Origin: Desulfuromonadales bacterium
Lineage (GTDB): Bacteria; Desulfobacterota; Desulfuromonadia; Desulfuromonadales; JAGXHI01
DNA: 64,000 nucleotides
Direction of reading: 5' to 3'
NCBI GenBank assembly: GCA_024636295.1
Contig: JAGXHI010000037.1
Coordinates: forward strand, 37,462 to 101,461
How positions within the stretch are numbered: position 1 is the stretch's first letter; every line of letters begins with the position of its first letter. The position numbers and the translations under genes are program-made. The notes under the pieces were generated by a model. That model made no database searches and was not told where the DNA came from. It worked only from the letters and a program-made list of their open reading frames with translations. Positions 11,377 to 20,826 of the stretch are shown here, one piece after another.

Positions 11377-12201
11377 ATGGCCCTCCTTCTCGGGGTAGCG
11401 GCCGTAAACACCGGAAACGGCAATCTCTACCTGATGGTCTCCAGCCTTCTGGGATTCCTGATCGTCTCGGGGCTTCTCGGAAGTAAAAACCTTCTAGAGC
11501 TGAAGGTCTGCCTGGACTTTCCCGAGGAAATCCATGACGGGAGGGATGTGGCCGTTCGGATCCGACTTGAAAACCGTCGCCGCTTTCTTCCAGCCTTTCT
11601 CATCCAGGTGGAGTTGCAGGAATCGAGAACCTTTTTTACCGCTCTCTCTCCCGGAGAAAAACGCACGGCAACCGCCGTACTTCGTTTCTCGGGGCGGGGG
11701 ATTCATCACCTCAAAACAGTTCGTATCCGATCCATTTTTCCCGTCGATTTTTTCCTTCGCTGGAGCGATCTGCCCGTGGATCGGCGGGTGATCGTATTTC
11801 CCATGCCCCGCGCCTGCGCTCCGATCCGTTTCGGGAAAAAAGGGGATTCCGGAGATGTTCTCGGTCTTCACCGGAGTCAGGAGGGAGAGATCAGCCGAAT
11901 CGGGGATTACAGGGGAGAGCCGCTCAAGTTTATCCACTGGAAACTTTCGGCCAGGCAGGAGGAGCTGAAAATCAAGGAATTGAGCTCCGATACGGGAGGT
12001 TCTCTCATTCTCAATCCCGATCTGCTGCCTGGAAACGGACTGGAAGAGCGTCTGCAGCACGGGGCTTTTCTGATCGAGCACAGCCTGCGAATGAAAATTC
12101 CCCTCGGGCTGCAGATCGGAGAAAGGACGATTCCTCCGGCCGTTTCCCGGACCCATGGAATCCGTTTGCTGACTGAACTGGCTCTTTATGGTACGCATTA
12201 G
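11377..12201 (+). CDS. DUF58 domain-containing protein (true start probably slightly upstream)
   Basis: GEISRIGDYRGEPLKFIHWKLSARQEELKIKEL; downstream of MoxR. Confidence 0.88.
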   Translation: MALLLGVAAVNTGNGNLYLMVSSLLGFLIVSGLLGSKNLLELKVCLDFPEEIHDGRDVAVRIRLENRRRFLPAFLIQVELQESRTFFTALSPGEKRTATAVLRFSGRGIHHLKTVRIRSIFPVDFFLRWSDLPVDRRVIVFPMPRACAPIRFGKKGDSGDVLGLHRSQEGEISRIGDYRGEPLKFIHWKLSARQEELKIKELSSDTGGSLILNPDLLPGNGLEERLQHGAFLIEHSLRMKIPLGLQIGERTIPPAVSRTHGIRLLTELALYGTH

Positions 12202-14105
12202 CTCCCTTCTCAAGATTACCGTCTGGGGTATCTCCCTGCTCTGTGCGGCCTCCGTCTTTCCGCAATTGGATTCCTCCCTGCGTCTGGTTTTCGCAGGCAC
12301 AGCGGCGGCCGGAATACTGTTCGATCGACGGGGAAAACATCCCCTCCCGGAAAAGGCTGTCACCGTTATCTCCCTTGTTTTTTTCCTCTTTCAGATCTTC
12401 CGAATCACCCGCACCCATCCGATCGAACCGATATCGGAACTTCTCATCCTTCTTCTGGGTCTTCGTCTCCTGACCGAGAAAAACGGACCCAACTGCCGAC
12501 AGATTTTCGTCCTCGCCCTTCTGGCCATGGCTGCTTCTTTTTTGCAGAATCCCGACGCCTCCCGAATGCTTTTCCTTCTGCCGGTGCTGGCGCTGACACT
12601 GGCGGGTCTGATGCTGGCCGCCTTCCAGTCCGCCTCTCCCGGGATGGTCCTCGACGGGCAGAATTTCCGGCCCATCGCCAAAATCGCCCTGGGCCTTCCC
12701 GCGGCCTCTCTGCTGCTGATGATTGTCCTTTTTCCTCTTCTGCCCCGGACCCCCTATCCCCTATGGAATTTTTTCCATCCTGATCCTGAGGGCTTGCCTT
12801 TCGTTGGGGAGAAGGTCCTTCCCGGCCCAAGATCTCCCCAGGAGACCCCGGGCAGGGTGGTTTTCCGCATCCAGACCGAAGAGCTTCCACCAGAGAACCT
12901 CTACTGGAGAAGCATCGTACTTAATACTCCGGAGGGAAACGCATGGGTCCGAAGACCGCCTCCCGCCGGGGAACGCGCCGAGGTCTCTAACGGGCGTTCT
13001 CTGGAGCAGACCATCTACGCCAAGGAAAAAGCGGGCAGATTCCTGCCGGCTCTCGATGTCCCTCTGCCCGGGGAAATCTCTCTTGCCCAGGGCAGCTCGG
13101 ACCGGGTTTTCGCACTACCGGACAATCCGGAAAAGTCCTTTCGCTATCGGACCGTCTCCCGGCGGGGGGGGGAACTGCGGAGCAGGGATATTCAGCTGGA
13201 TTTCTATCTTCGGACTCCCGATGGAGCCTCGCCCCGGGTGAAAACCGCAGCTGCCAGCCTGGCGGAGAGAGCCGCAACGGCCGGAGAAAAAGTCGACCTT
13301 CTCCGCCGCTATTTCCTCGGGCGTCGGCTCACATATTCCAGAGAAGGACTGTCCGTTCAAGACGATCCGGTGGATGCCTTTCTGTTTGCGGATAAACGGG
13401 GTTATTGTGAACATTTCGCGGCCTCCTTCACACTCATGCTGCGGCTCATGGGAGTGCCCGCGAGACTGGTCGGCGGCTATCTGGGGGGGGGAATACCAAA
13501 GGATCGGAGGATATTACGCCCTCTCGACGGACAACGCCCATGTCTGGACGGAGGCGCTCGTCAGGGACAGCTGGATTCGAATCGATCCCACCCGACTGGC
13601 GCAGAACGCGGGGGCGGCGGCAGCTTTGACAGGCCGGCAGATGTCCCTGAGCTCGCGCATCCTGGATGTGGTGGATTTTTACTGGAACCGGGCAGTGATT
13701 GCCGGTGGACTGGAGAGGCAGATACGCCTGCTGCAGACCGGTCTGCTTGAACCGGGGAGTTTTTCCGTGCCGAGGAAGATCGCGGGATGGCTCGCTGTCG
13801 TCATATTTTTGTGTTTTACCGGGGGCTTTATTCTGTTTCGTCGAAGATGGTCCGGTCCCGAGGAGCGCCTTTTTCGGCGATTCATGGCTCGGGCGGAGAA
13901 AAAACACCGATGGGCGCCCTTGTCGAGAAACATGGGCCTTCAGGATCTCTGCAGACGAACGGACGATCCTCTCTGCCGCGAATTCACCGAGATTTACGGC
14001 GGCGCGGTCTTTCGGGATCGCAGACTGACACGGAGTGAAAAAAGCCGTCTCCGACTGCTGATCCGCCGTATGCGTCGATCCACCTCGCAGGATGATATTT
14101 CCTGA
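12188..14105 (+). pseudogene. TgpA-like DUF3488/transglutaminase protein, frameshifted at a poly-G tract (13483..13491)
   Basis: Frame 1 to ...LMRLMGVPARLVGGYLGG then frame 2 ...GEYQRIGGYYALSTDNAHVWTEALVRDSWIRIDPTR; RGYCEHFAASFTLMLR catalytic region present. One G too many in a 9-G run. Confidence 0.85.
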
Positions 14106-14235
14106 ATTTTCGACGGCATGGGGCGGATTGAGAAAGCTTCGGATACCATTCGAAGTCCGGAGCAAAAGGAATCAATGGCCAACGCGCCGCTTGTGCAGAG
14201 AAGGAAACGTTGCCCACGGACGCTTAGCCCTCTGT

Positions 14236-15513
14236 TCAGGAAGGGGATTTTTTCCCTCGCCCGGCGTTTCGCCGTCGAGGTCGCGAATCCCGCCGTTTTG
14301 CGGCGGGCCTTTCTCCGCCATCCTCCAGCCCTTCCAGAGCCTTTTTCCAGGAAAGGGGCAGATCCTTTCCCTCTCCGCTCACTTCAGTCCAGAGCGTGAA
14401 AAGTTCAAGAGATAATGGCGTGAGCGGATGCCGAAGGAAGCGTTTTTCTCCACGGAAGCCCAGGCCTCGGCTCAGACGGAAAAAGCCGATAAGAAGTTCC
14501 CTGGCCTGATGACGGATGCCGTGGGAGATCCGGAAATAGGAAACATGGGGAGAAATGACCAGCCCCGCAATCCGGATCGCGTCGCTGACGGACGTTTCCC
14601 CGGTGCAGGGGCACGTTCGGCGAAAACGGGAGAGATAGAGGGCGGCGAGGACGAAGGACTCGTTGACTTCCCGTCCCTGGGAAGTCCGGGCATCCACCCG
14701 CTCCAGGAGATCGAAGGTCTCGTCATCCCCTTCGTAACCCGCCAGAAGATGACCGATCAGCCCTATGTTCCGGGCGCTGCGAAGCACTTTGCCGCCCACC
14801 CGATGACGAAAGAGCTCCATCACCTCTTCCCGCAGTCGAGCCGGAGCCGCCTCGGCGATGAGGGGCGCTCGTCTGTAAATTGCCTCCCGCACCTCTTCGT
14901 CCAGAGAAAAATCGAGCCGCGCGGCGAATTCAAGCGCCCGCAGCATTCGCACAGGATCCTCGACAAAGCGCACCAGAGGATCTCCTATCGCTCGGATCCT
15001 CCGGTTCTCCAGATCGTCCAGCCCCCCCACGAAATCAAGAACGGAGAATGACGCTACGTCATAAAAGAGGGCATTGATGGTGAAATCACGCCGGAAGGCA
15101 TCCTCTGCGGGAGTGCCGAACACGTTTTCGACGACCAGGTGATGCTCCGCCGAATCCTCGGGCAGATCCTCCGATACAGCCTTCCGTCGAAAGGTTGCCA
15201 CCTCGACGACCTGATTGCCTCCGAAGCGGATATGCGCTAAACGGAACCGCCGCCCCACCAGGAAGCAGTTGCGAAAGATCTTCTTGACCTGGTTCGGCGT
15301 GGCGTCCGTGCCCACATCGAAATCCTTGGGGATGCGGTTCAGAAGGAGGTCCCTCACGCTTCCGCCCACCAGATAGGCCTTGTGTCCCTGGCGCTTCAGG
15401 CGGTAGAGAACCTTCAGGGTATTCTCGTCGATCCTTTTGCGGGAGATGGAATGTTCCGAACGGGGAAGGACAACGGGCTGATCGGGATCGGGAGCGGCTC
15501 TGGATATCATCAT
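14236..15513 (-). CDS. pcnB: Polynucleotide adenylyltransferase / CCA-adding-like (PcnB)
   Basis: KAYLVGGSVRDLLLNRIPKDFDVGTDATPNQVKKIF, RRDFTINALFYD. Confidence 0.92.
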   Translation of the reverse strand: MMISRAAPDPDQPVVLPRSEHSISRKRIDENTLKVLYRLKRQGHKAYLVGGSVRDLLLNRIPKDFDVGTDATPNQVKKIFRNCFLVGRRFRLAHIRFGGNQVVEVATFRRKAVSEDLPEDSAEHHLVVENVFGTPAEDAFRRDFTINALFYDVASFSVLDFVGGLDDLENRRIRAIGDPLVRFVEDPVRMLRALEFAARLDFSLDEEVREAIYRRAPLIAEAAPARLREEVMELFRHRVGGKVLRSARNIGLIGHLLAGYEGDDETFDLLERVDARTSQGREVNESFVLAALYLSRFRRTCPCTGETSVSDAIRIAGLVISPHVSYFRISHGIRHQARELLIGFFRLSRGLGFRGEKRFLRHPLTPLSLELFTLWTEVSGEGKDLPLSWKKALEGLEDGGERPAAKRRDSRPRRRNAGRGKKSPS

Positions 15514-15655
15514 TCGTGCGGATTACCTGCAAATTTGAATTTTAAATCAGACTGAATCTATCAGATAAAGCCCGCAAAATAAAGGGTGAAACTCGTCACA
15601 TGCGGCAAGCGTTGAATTTCTGCCACAAAAAGTCTACATTAGGCCGACAAACTTG

Positions 15656-15826
15656 GTAGTTTTCGTCTGGAAACGGCCCTTTTCCGCAATCTCCGCGTCA
15701 ACCCGCGGATTTGATTGTGCGGCGTAAAGTACTACGCCTCCGCTCAAATCCTTGATTTCCTTGATCTTGCGAAAAATGACTCGTTTTCAGATCGAAAACC
15801 GCATTTGTGCTTCCCAGGGTTTCCGG
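15656..15826. repeat. ~171-bp intergenic repeat, copy 1
   Basis: Nearly identical to 18170..18340, same orientation; includes hairpin GGATTTGATTGTGCGGCGTAAAGTACTACGCCTCCGCTCAAATCC at 15707..15751. Confidence 0.92.
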
Positions 15827-15846
15827 ATGGGAACCTGGTAAGAAAG

Positions 15847-15876
15847 TTGAACCTTGAACCTTGAACCTTGAACCTT
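15847..15876. repeat. Heptanucleotide tandem repeat (TTGAACC)x4
   Basis: ttgaaccttgaaccttgaaccttgaacctt read directly. Confidence 0.95.
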
Positions 15877-16775
15877 CCTACAACCTTCTCGTGATTCTCG
15901 GCCCCACCGCTTCGGGGAAAACACGCCTCGGTGTAGGGGCCGCCCTCCGTCTTGGTGGAGAAATCATTTCGGCCGACTCCCGTCAGGTCTTCCGGGGAAT
16001 GGATATCGGCACCGGAAAGGATCTGGAGGAATACGGCTCGGTTCCCTGCCATCTCATCGACATCGCCGATCCCGGCCAAGAATTCAGCGTCTTTGAATTC
16101 CAGAGGCGGTTCCTGGAAGTCTTTCAGGAAATTCGCTCCCGCGGCAGACTTCCCCTTCTTGTCGGAGGAACCGGCCTGTACCTTGATGCGGTCCTCCAGG
16201 GATATGCTCTGGCGGAGGTCCCGGAAAATCCCGTCCTTCGCTCCGAACTGGAGGGCTTTTCGCACGAAGAGCTGCGCTCACGCCTCCTCTCCCTTCGCCC
16301 GAAACAACACAACATCTCCGACCTGCAGGACCGAAACCGCCTGACCCGGGCCATTGAAATCGCTGAAGGCGAGAGAATTGCCGAGGTGGAAATTGCTCTT
16401 CCGGAACTGCGTCCAGTTGTTTTTGGCGTTCGGTGGGAGCGTGCCGTTCTGAGACGGCGCATCACTGCCCGCCTGAAAGAGCGACTGGCGCACGGGATGA
16501 TCGAGGAGGTGAGCCGCCTGCATGAAAAAGGTGCTTCCTGGGAGGCTCTTGAATTCTATGGTCTGGAATATCGTCTTATCGCCCGGCACCTTCAGGGCCA
16601 TCTGAATCGGAATGACATGTTCCAGAAACTGAACAGCGCCATCCACCAGTTTGCAAAGCGCCAGGAGACCTGGTTTCGACGCATGGAGCGAAACGGAACG
16701 ATAATCCACTGGGTGGAGGGCGCCGGAGATCCGCTGAAAGAAATGATAGAGACACTGGGGGAAGTCGGCTCCTGA
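15861..16775 (+). CDS. miaA: tRNA dimethylallyltransferase
   Basis: LLVILGPTASGKTRLGVGAAL, ISADSRQVFRGMDIGTGK, LLVGGTGLYLDAVLQG; apparent TTG start within the heptamer repeat. Confidence 0.95.
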   Translation: MNLEPSYNLLVILGPTASGKTRLGVGAALRLGGEIISADSRQVFRGMDIGTGKDLEEYGSVPCHLIDIADPGQEFSVFEFQRRFLEVFQEIRSRGRLPLLVGGTGLYLDAVLQGYALAEVPENPVLRSELEGFSHEELRSRLLSLRPKQHNISDLQDRNRLTRAIEIAEGERIAEVEIALPELRPVVFGVRWERAVLRRRITARLKERLAHGMIEEVSRLHEKGASWEALEFYGLEYRLIARHLQGHLNRNDMFQKLNSAIHQFAKRQETWFRRMERNGTIIHWVEGAGDPLKEMIETLGEVGS

Positions 16776-16830
16776 TTTTTATCCGCGGACGCGAAAGTTA
16801 AAGGCGGGCTCTTGTTCTGCCGGGACTGAT

Positions 16831-18150
16831 TTGAGCAGGGAGTTCCCACTCATTAACGGAAACATGGAAAAATATCTCCGCACCAGAGCCGTCAAAGGCC
16901 CCTGGCATCTGGAAGGGGATCTCGCGGGACCTTTTGCCGGTGCAGTGGTCATCCCTTCTCTGGCCGAGGGGGATTCCCTTTTCGCAACCCTGCAGAGCCT
17001 GGCACTGAATCCTCCATGTCTTCTTTCGCGGATTCTGATTGTGGTGGTGATCAACCATCGCGAAGATGCGCCCTGCGAAAAGAAATCACGAAACATCCGG
17101 GATCTGGAGCGCCTCGCCTCCGGAGAGGTCCCACCATCGATTCGCCTGGCCGTCGTCGATGCCGCCTCGCCCGGCCGGGAAATGCCCTCGAAGAACGGGG
17201 GTGTGGGCCTGGCCAGACGGATCGGGCTGGATCTGATTCTGCCTCTGCTGGAGAACGGCAAAGATCATCCGCCCTATCTCGCCTGTCTGGATGCCGATAC
17301 CCTGGTGGGGCCGGATTACCTCTGCGCTCTGGCGGATCACTTTAAAACGACCTCTCAGGGCGGCGCCGTCCTGCCTTTCCGCCACCAGGCCGGGGAAACT
17401 CCCGCTGTTGAAAATGCCATCACCCAGTATGAGATTTTCCTGCGCCATTATGTCCTGGGCCTCTCCCTGTCGGGCTCTCCCTATGCCTTTCACACGGTGG
17501 GGAGCGCCATGGCCTGCACCGCCGAATCCTATGTCAGGGCCGACGGAATTCCACCACGGCAGGCCGGAGAGGACTTCTATTTTCTCCAGAAACTCGCCAA
17601 AACCACAGGCGTCCGTCAGGTTAAAGGTACAACCGTATACCCCTCTTCCCGCCCCTCCTTCCGTGTCCCTTTCGGCACCGGCCGAATCGTAAGCCGGGTG
17701 TTGGCTGGTGAAGAAGCGATCCTTTTTTACCATCCCACCTGCTTTTTTATTCTGAGGGACTGGCTGGGCCTTGTGGGAAGGGGCGAAGATTCGGAAGGCA
17801 AAAGGATTATGGCGCAGGCTGGTGAAATATCGCCCCATCTGGCCTCTTGCCTGAATACTCTCGGGTTTTCTTCCGTGTGGCCCCGGATTTTCAAAAATCA
17901 CCGGGACCAGGCTTCACGACTGAGGGCCTTCCACATTTGGTTCGACGGCCTGAAAACCCGCAAACTCATTCATGCTCTCTCCACCGGACCCTTTCCCCGC
18001 GGCTCCTGCGACGCGTCCCTTCCTCCCCTCTTGGAATTAACCGGCCTGACCTCTCCGGAGGATCCTGCCCGACAGCTTGATTTGCTGCGGCGCCTGCAGG
18101 GAGGGACGCCGAATGAAAACGGCAAACCGGCAACAAGCCGCTTGCCTTGA
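16831..18150 (+). CDS. Glycosyltransferase-family protein (GT2-like); ATG at 16864 is an alternative start
   Basis: GAVVIPSLAEGDSLFATLQSL..., ACLDADTLVGPDYLCAL, GEDFYFLQKLAK. Confidence 0.75.
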   Translation: MSREFPLINGNMEKYLRTRAVKGPWHLEGDLAGPFAGAVVIPSLAEGDSLFATLQSLALNPPCLLSRILIVVVINHREDAPCEKKSRNIRDLERLASGEVPPSIRLAVVDAASPGREMPSKNGGVGLARRIGLDLILPLLENGKDHPPYLACLDADTLVGPDYLCALADHFKTTSQGGAVLPFRHQAGETPAVENAITQYEIFLRHYVLGLSLSGSPYAFHTVGSAMACTAESYVRADGIPPRQAGEDFYFLQKLAKTTGVRQVKGTTVYPSSRPSFRVPFGTGRIVSRVLAGEEAILFYHPTCFFILRDWLGLVGRGEDSEGKRIMAQAGEISPHLASCLNTLGFSSVWPRIFKNHRDQASRLRAFHIWFDGLKTRKLIHALSTGPFPRGSCDASLPPLLELTGLTSPEDPARQLDLLRRLQGGTPNENGKPATSRLP

Positions 18151-18169
18151 ATCCGGGAATATTGTAGCC

Positions 18170-18340
18170 TAGTTTTCGTCCGGAAACGTCCATTTTCCGC
18201 AATCTCCGCGTCAACCCGCGGATTTGATTGTGCGGCGTAAAGTACTACGCCTCCGCTCAAATCCTTGATTTCCTTGACCTTGCGAAAAATTATTGGTTTC
18301 CAGATCGAAAACTGCATTTGTGCTTTCCGGGGGTTTCCGG
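18170..18340. repeat. ~171-bp intergenic repeat, copy 2
   Basis: Direct copy of 15656..15826; same hairpin at 18220..18264. Confidence 0.92.
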
Positions 18341-18397
18341 TTGAGCACTAGCCCAGGAGGCGATTTAGATCGGAATTCTGCAGTAACTTACGGGAAA

Positions 18398-18760
18398 ATG
18401 ATGAGAGAAGAGAAGAAAGCAGCGAAGGCGGATGCCAGAAAATCTCTAAGATCGCCGCTTCTGGTCCTGAAGGCAAAAGTGGATCAAGGTCCACGATGCT
18501 TCTTCGGATACGCGAAAAACATCAGCCGGGGAGGATTGTTCATCGCTACCGTCAGTCCACGGGAACCCGGGAGCACCTTTCAGGTGGAAATTCCGCTACC
18601 TCCTCCACTCAACAACAAAATCCAGTGCCGCTGCGAAGTAGTCTGGAAAAGAGAGTTTTCCAGAAAATCCCCTGTTGAACCCGGAATGGGCTTGAAATTC
18701 CTCGATCTTCCCGATGATCAGGCGGTTGCCATCGACGAATGGATCAGGTCCACAACCTGA
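18398..18760 (+). CDS. PilZ domain protein
   Basis: YAKNISRGGLFIATVSPREPGSTFQVEIPLP...EPGMGLKFLDL. Confidence 0.85.
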   Translation: MMREEKKAAKADARKSLRSPLLVLKAKVDQGPRCFFGYAKNISRGGLFIATVSPREPGSTFQVEIPLPPPLNNKIQCRCEVVWKREFSRKSPVEPGMGLKFLDLPDDQAVAIDEWIRSTT

Positions 18761-18962
18761 TTCGCCCCCCCCCTTTCCTCTGCCGATCATTTCGGCAACC
18801 ACCCCAAAGATCCGATTCCCAAAGGGAACCGCTGCCACCATGCCTCGAGAACCTCAATTGACATCAAGACCGTAACAGTTATAATTTGACCTCAAAGGTG
18901 ATTTTATTACATGGTTCAGTCCCGTTCCGGCGCTCCCGGGCGGGCAAGAAGGGAGGATTTTC

Positions 18963-19460
18963 ATGCCACAGGAATTTAATCTTCAGGAAGCCCTCAAATT
19001 GGCCATCCAAACCGAAAAGAACGTTGGCGACTTCTACAAAAAAGCCGCCGAGATCGCCCGGAATGAGCGTGCGCGAAAGGTTTTCGAGCTGTTGGCCCAG
19101 GAAGAACGGGAACATGCATCCCACTTTTTTCCTCTCTACAAGGGCGACGATCTGGGTTCGTTCGAGGAATTCATGACACGTCCTCCGAAAAACGATTCGG
19201 CCATGCTCAAGGAGTTGAGCCAAGCCATAAACGAGGATATCCATGAACGAAAAGCCATGGAAATCGCCCTCAGGGAAGAGGAGGACCTGGAGAAAAACCT
19301 TCGCCTTACCGCCTCCCGCATCATTGACCCGAGCGTCCGCGCCGTTTTCGAGCGTATGGCGCAGGAAACGCGGAACCACTACGAAATAATCGAATCGGAA
19401 TATGCCCATCTTATGGCCATGGTCCATGAAACGGATGTCGACATCTATGTCCGCGAGTAG
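18963..19460 (+). CDS. Ferritin-like / rubrerythrin-type protein
   Basis: QTEKNVGDFYKKAAEIARNERARKVFELLAQEEREHASHF; C-terminal MAQETRNHYEIIESEYAHLM. Confidence 0.85.
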   Translation: MPQEFNLQEALKLAIQTEKNVGDFYKKAAEIARNERARKVFELLAQEEREHASHFFPLYKGDDLGSFEEFMTRPPKNDSAMLKELSQAINEDIHERKAMEIALREEEDLEKNLRLTASRIIDPSVRAVFERMAQETRNHYEIIESEYAHLMAMVHETDVDIYVRE

Positions 19461-19923
19461 GTTTTCCCTCCTCGTTTCGGCACTGATGATCCTCTCCGCG
19501 GCGCCGGCCGTATCGCAGGACAAAAACCTGGGCGGCCATTTTCAGGGCGATTCCCCTTTTCGGGCGCCCCGCGAATCCCGGATCCCGGAGGGTGAACTGG
19601 AGGAGATAAGGGCCCGCATGCTGGAAAGGGGCGCCATGGATCGTAGAGATCGAGAGGTCCTGGGTCCCTTCTGGGGGCTGTCGCCCTTGGAAGAAAGCGG
19701 GACCGGGAAAAAAGATGCCGCGGCGTCCCTCGGATATGAAGAATACCTCCAGATCATCCAGACCCGCTGTATTCTTTGCCATGAACGGGATCGGATCGGT
19801 AAGGCCATTGAAGAACAGCTCCCCTTCCTGACCATGGAAGAGATCATGCTGAAACGGCAGGTGATTCTCACCCCCTGGGAAAGGGAGGTCATGAAGACCT
19901 TCTGGGGCACTCCTCTCAAATAA
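19435..19923 (+). CDS. Secreted small protein with a single CxxCH motif
   Basis: Signal peptide SRFSLLVSALMILSAAPAVSQ; TRCILCHERDRIG; overlaps the previous CDS. Confidence 0.7.
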   Translation: MSTSMSASRFSLLVSALMILSAAPAVSQDKNLGGHFQGDSPFRAPRESRIPEGELEEIRARMLERGAMDRRDREVLGPFWGLSPLEESGTGKKDAAASLGYEEYLQIIQTRCILCHERDRIGKAIEEQLPFLTMEEIMLKRQVILTPWEREVMKTFWGTPLK

Positions 19924-20017
19924 GGCGACTCCCCCTCCTGAAAACTCATTTTAATGAGGAAAAGAATTATTCCCTCTGCTATGATGCATGCATCTGTTTT
20001 CACAGGGGAGGGGGAAA

Positions 20018-20704
20018 ATGCAAAGAATCAAGGATTGGCCTGCCGAGGAGCGTCCGCGGGAGAAACTTCTGGAGCGGGGGCCCGACGCCCTGACAGATGC
20101 CGAGCTTCTGGCCCTGGTGATCCGCACCGGGGATGCGACAAGCCGCACAAGCGCTGTGGATCAGGCCAGACTGCTTCTGCAGCGCTTCGGTTCTCTTCGC
20201 GAACTCTCTCGTGCGACAGTGGCCGAGTTGTGCGTTACCCGAGGTATCGGCCCAGCCAAAGCGGCCGAAATTCTTGCCGTATTCCAGATCGCCAGACGTT
20301 TTGGCGCCGAAAGCCTGCGGCCAGGGGATCGGTTCACTTCCTCTGCCGACGTCTTCCGCCACTATCACGAGCGACTTCGGGACCACAAGCGGGAGGTCTT
20401 TCTCGCGCTTCTCCTCGACGGCAAAAACCGGATCATCCGGGAAGTCCGGGTTTCCGAAGGAAGCCTGAACGCCAGCATCGTCCATCCGCGGGAGGTGTTC
20501 GCTCCGGTGATACGAGATTCGGCCGCGGCGGTACTTTTCGTTCATAATCACCCGTCAGGGGACCCGACTCCCAGCCGGGAGGACCTGGAGATCACCACCC
20601 GGCTCCGGGAAGCGGGAGAACTCATGGGAGTGCGCGTCCTGGATCACATCATTATCGGCAGCGGCCGCTACATCAGTTTCGTGGACCGGGGGCTGATGGG
20701 CTGA
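20018..20704 (+). CDS. radC: DNA repair protein RadC / JAB-domain protein
   Basis: DWPAEERPREKLLERGPDALTDAELLALVIRTG; FVHNHPSGDPTPSREDLEIT. Confidence 0.95.
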   Translation: MQRIKDWPAEERPREKLLERGPDALTDAELLALVIRTGDATSRTSAVDQARLLLQRFGSLRELSRATVAELCVTRGIGPAKAAEILAVFQIARRFGAESLRPGDRFTSSADVFRHYHERLRDHKREVFLALLLDGKNRIIREVRVSEGSLNASIVHPREVFAPVIRDSAAAVLFVHNHPSGDPTPSREDLEITTRLREAGELMGVRVLDHIIIGSGRYISFVDRGLMG

Positions 20705-20788
20705 GCTGCCGACGAGCTTTGACGCCCCCTGCTGCATCCTGCTTGTGCGAAGATTCTCCCCCGTGATACATTGATGCAAACAGCCTTG

Positions 20789-20816
20789 AGCCGGGAAATT
20801 CCCGGCCCTTTTTTTT
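20789..20816 (+). terminator. Rho-independent terminator after radC
   Basis: GCCGGGAAATTCCCGGC hairpin followed by T8. Confidence 0.8.
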
Positions 20817-20826
20817 CGGATGGCAA

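Noticed and set aside
13159-13171. Second poly-G run in the TgpA-like gene as a frameshift
   Set aside because: The translation stays in frame across it (RRGGELRSRD).
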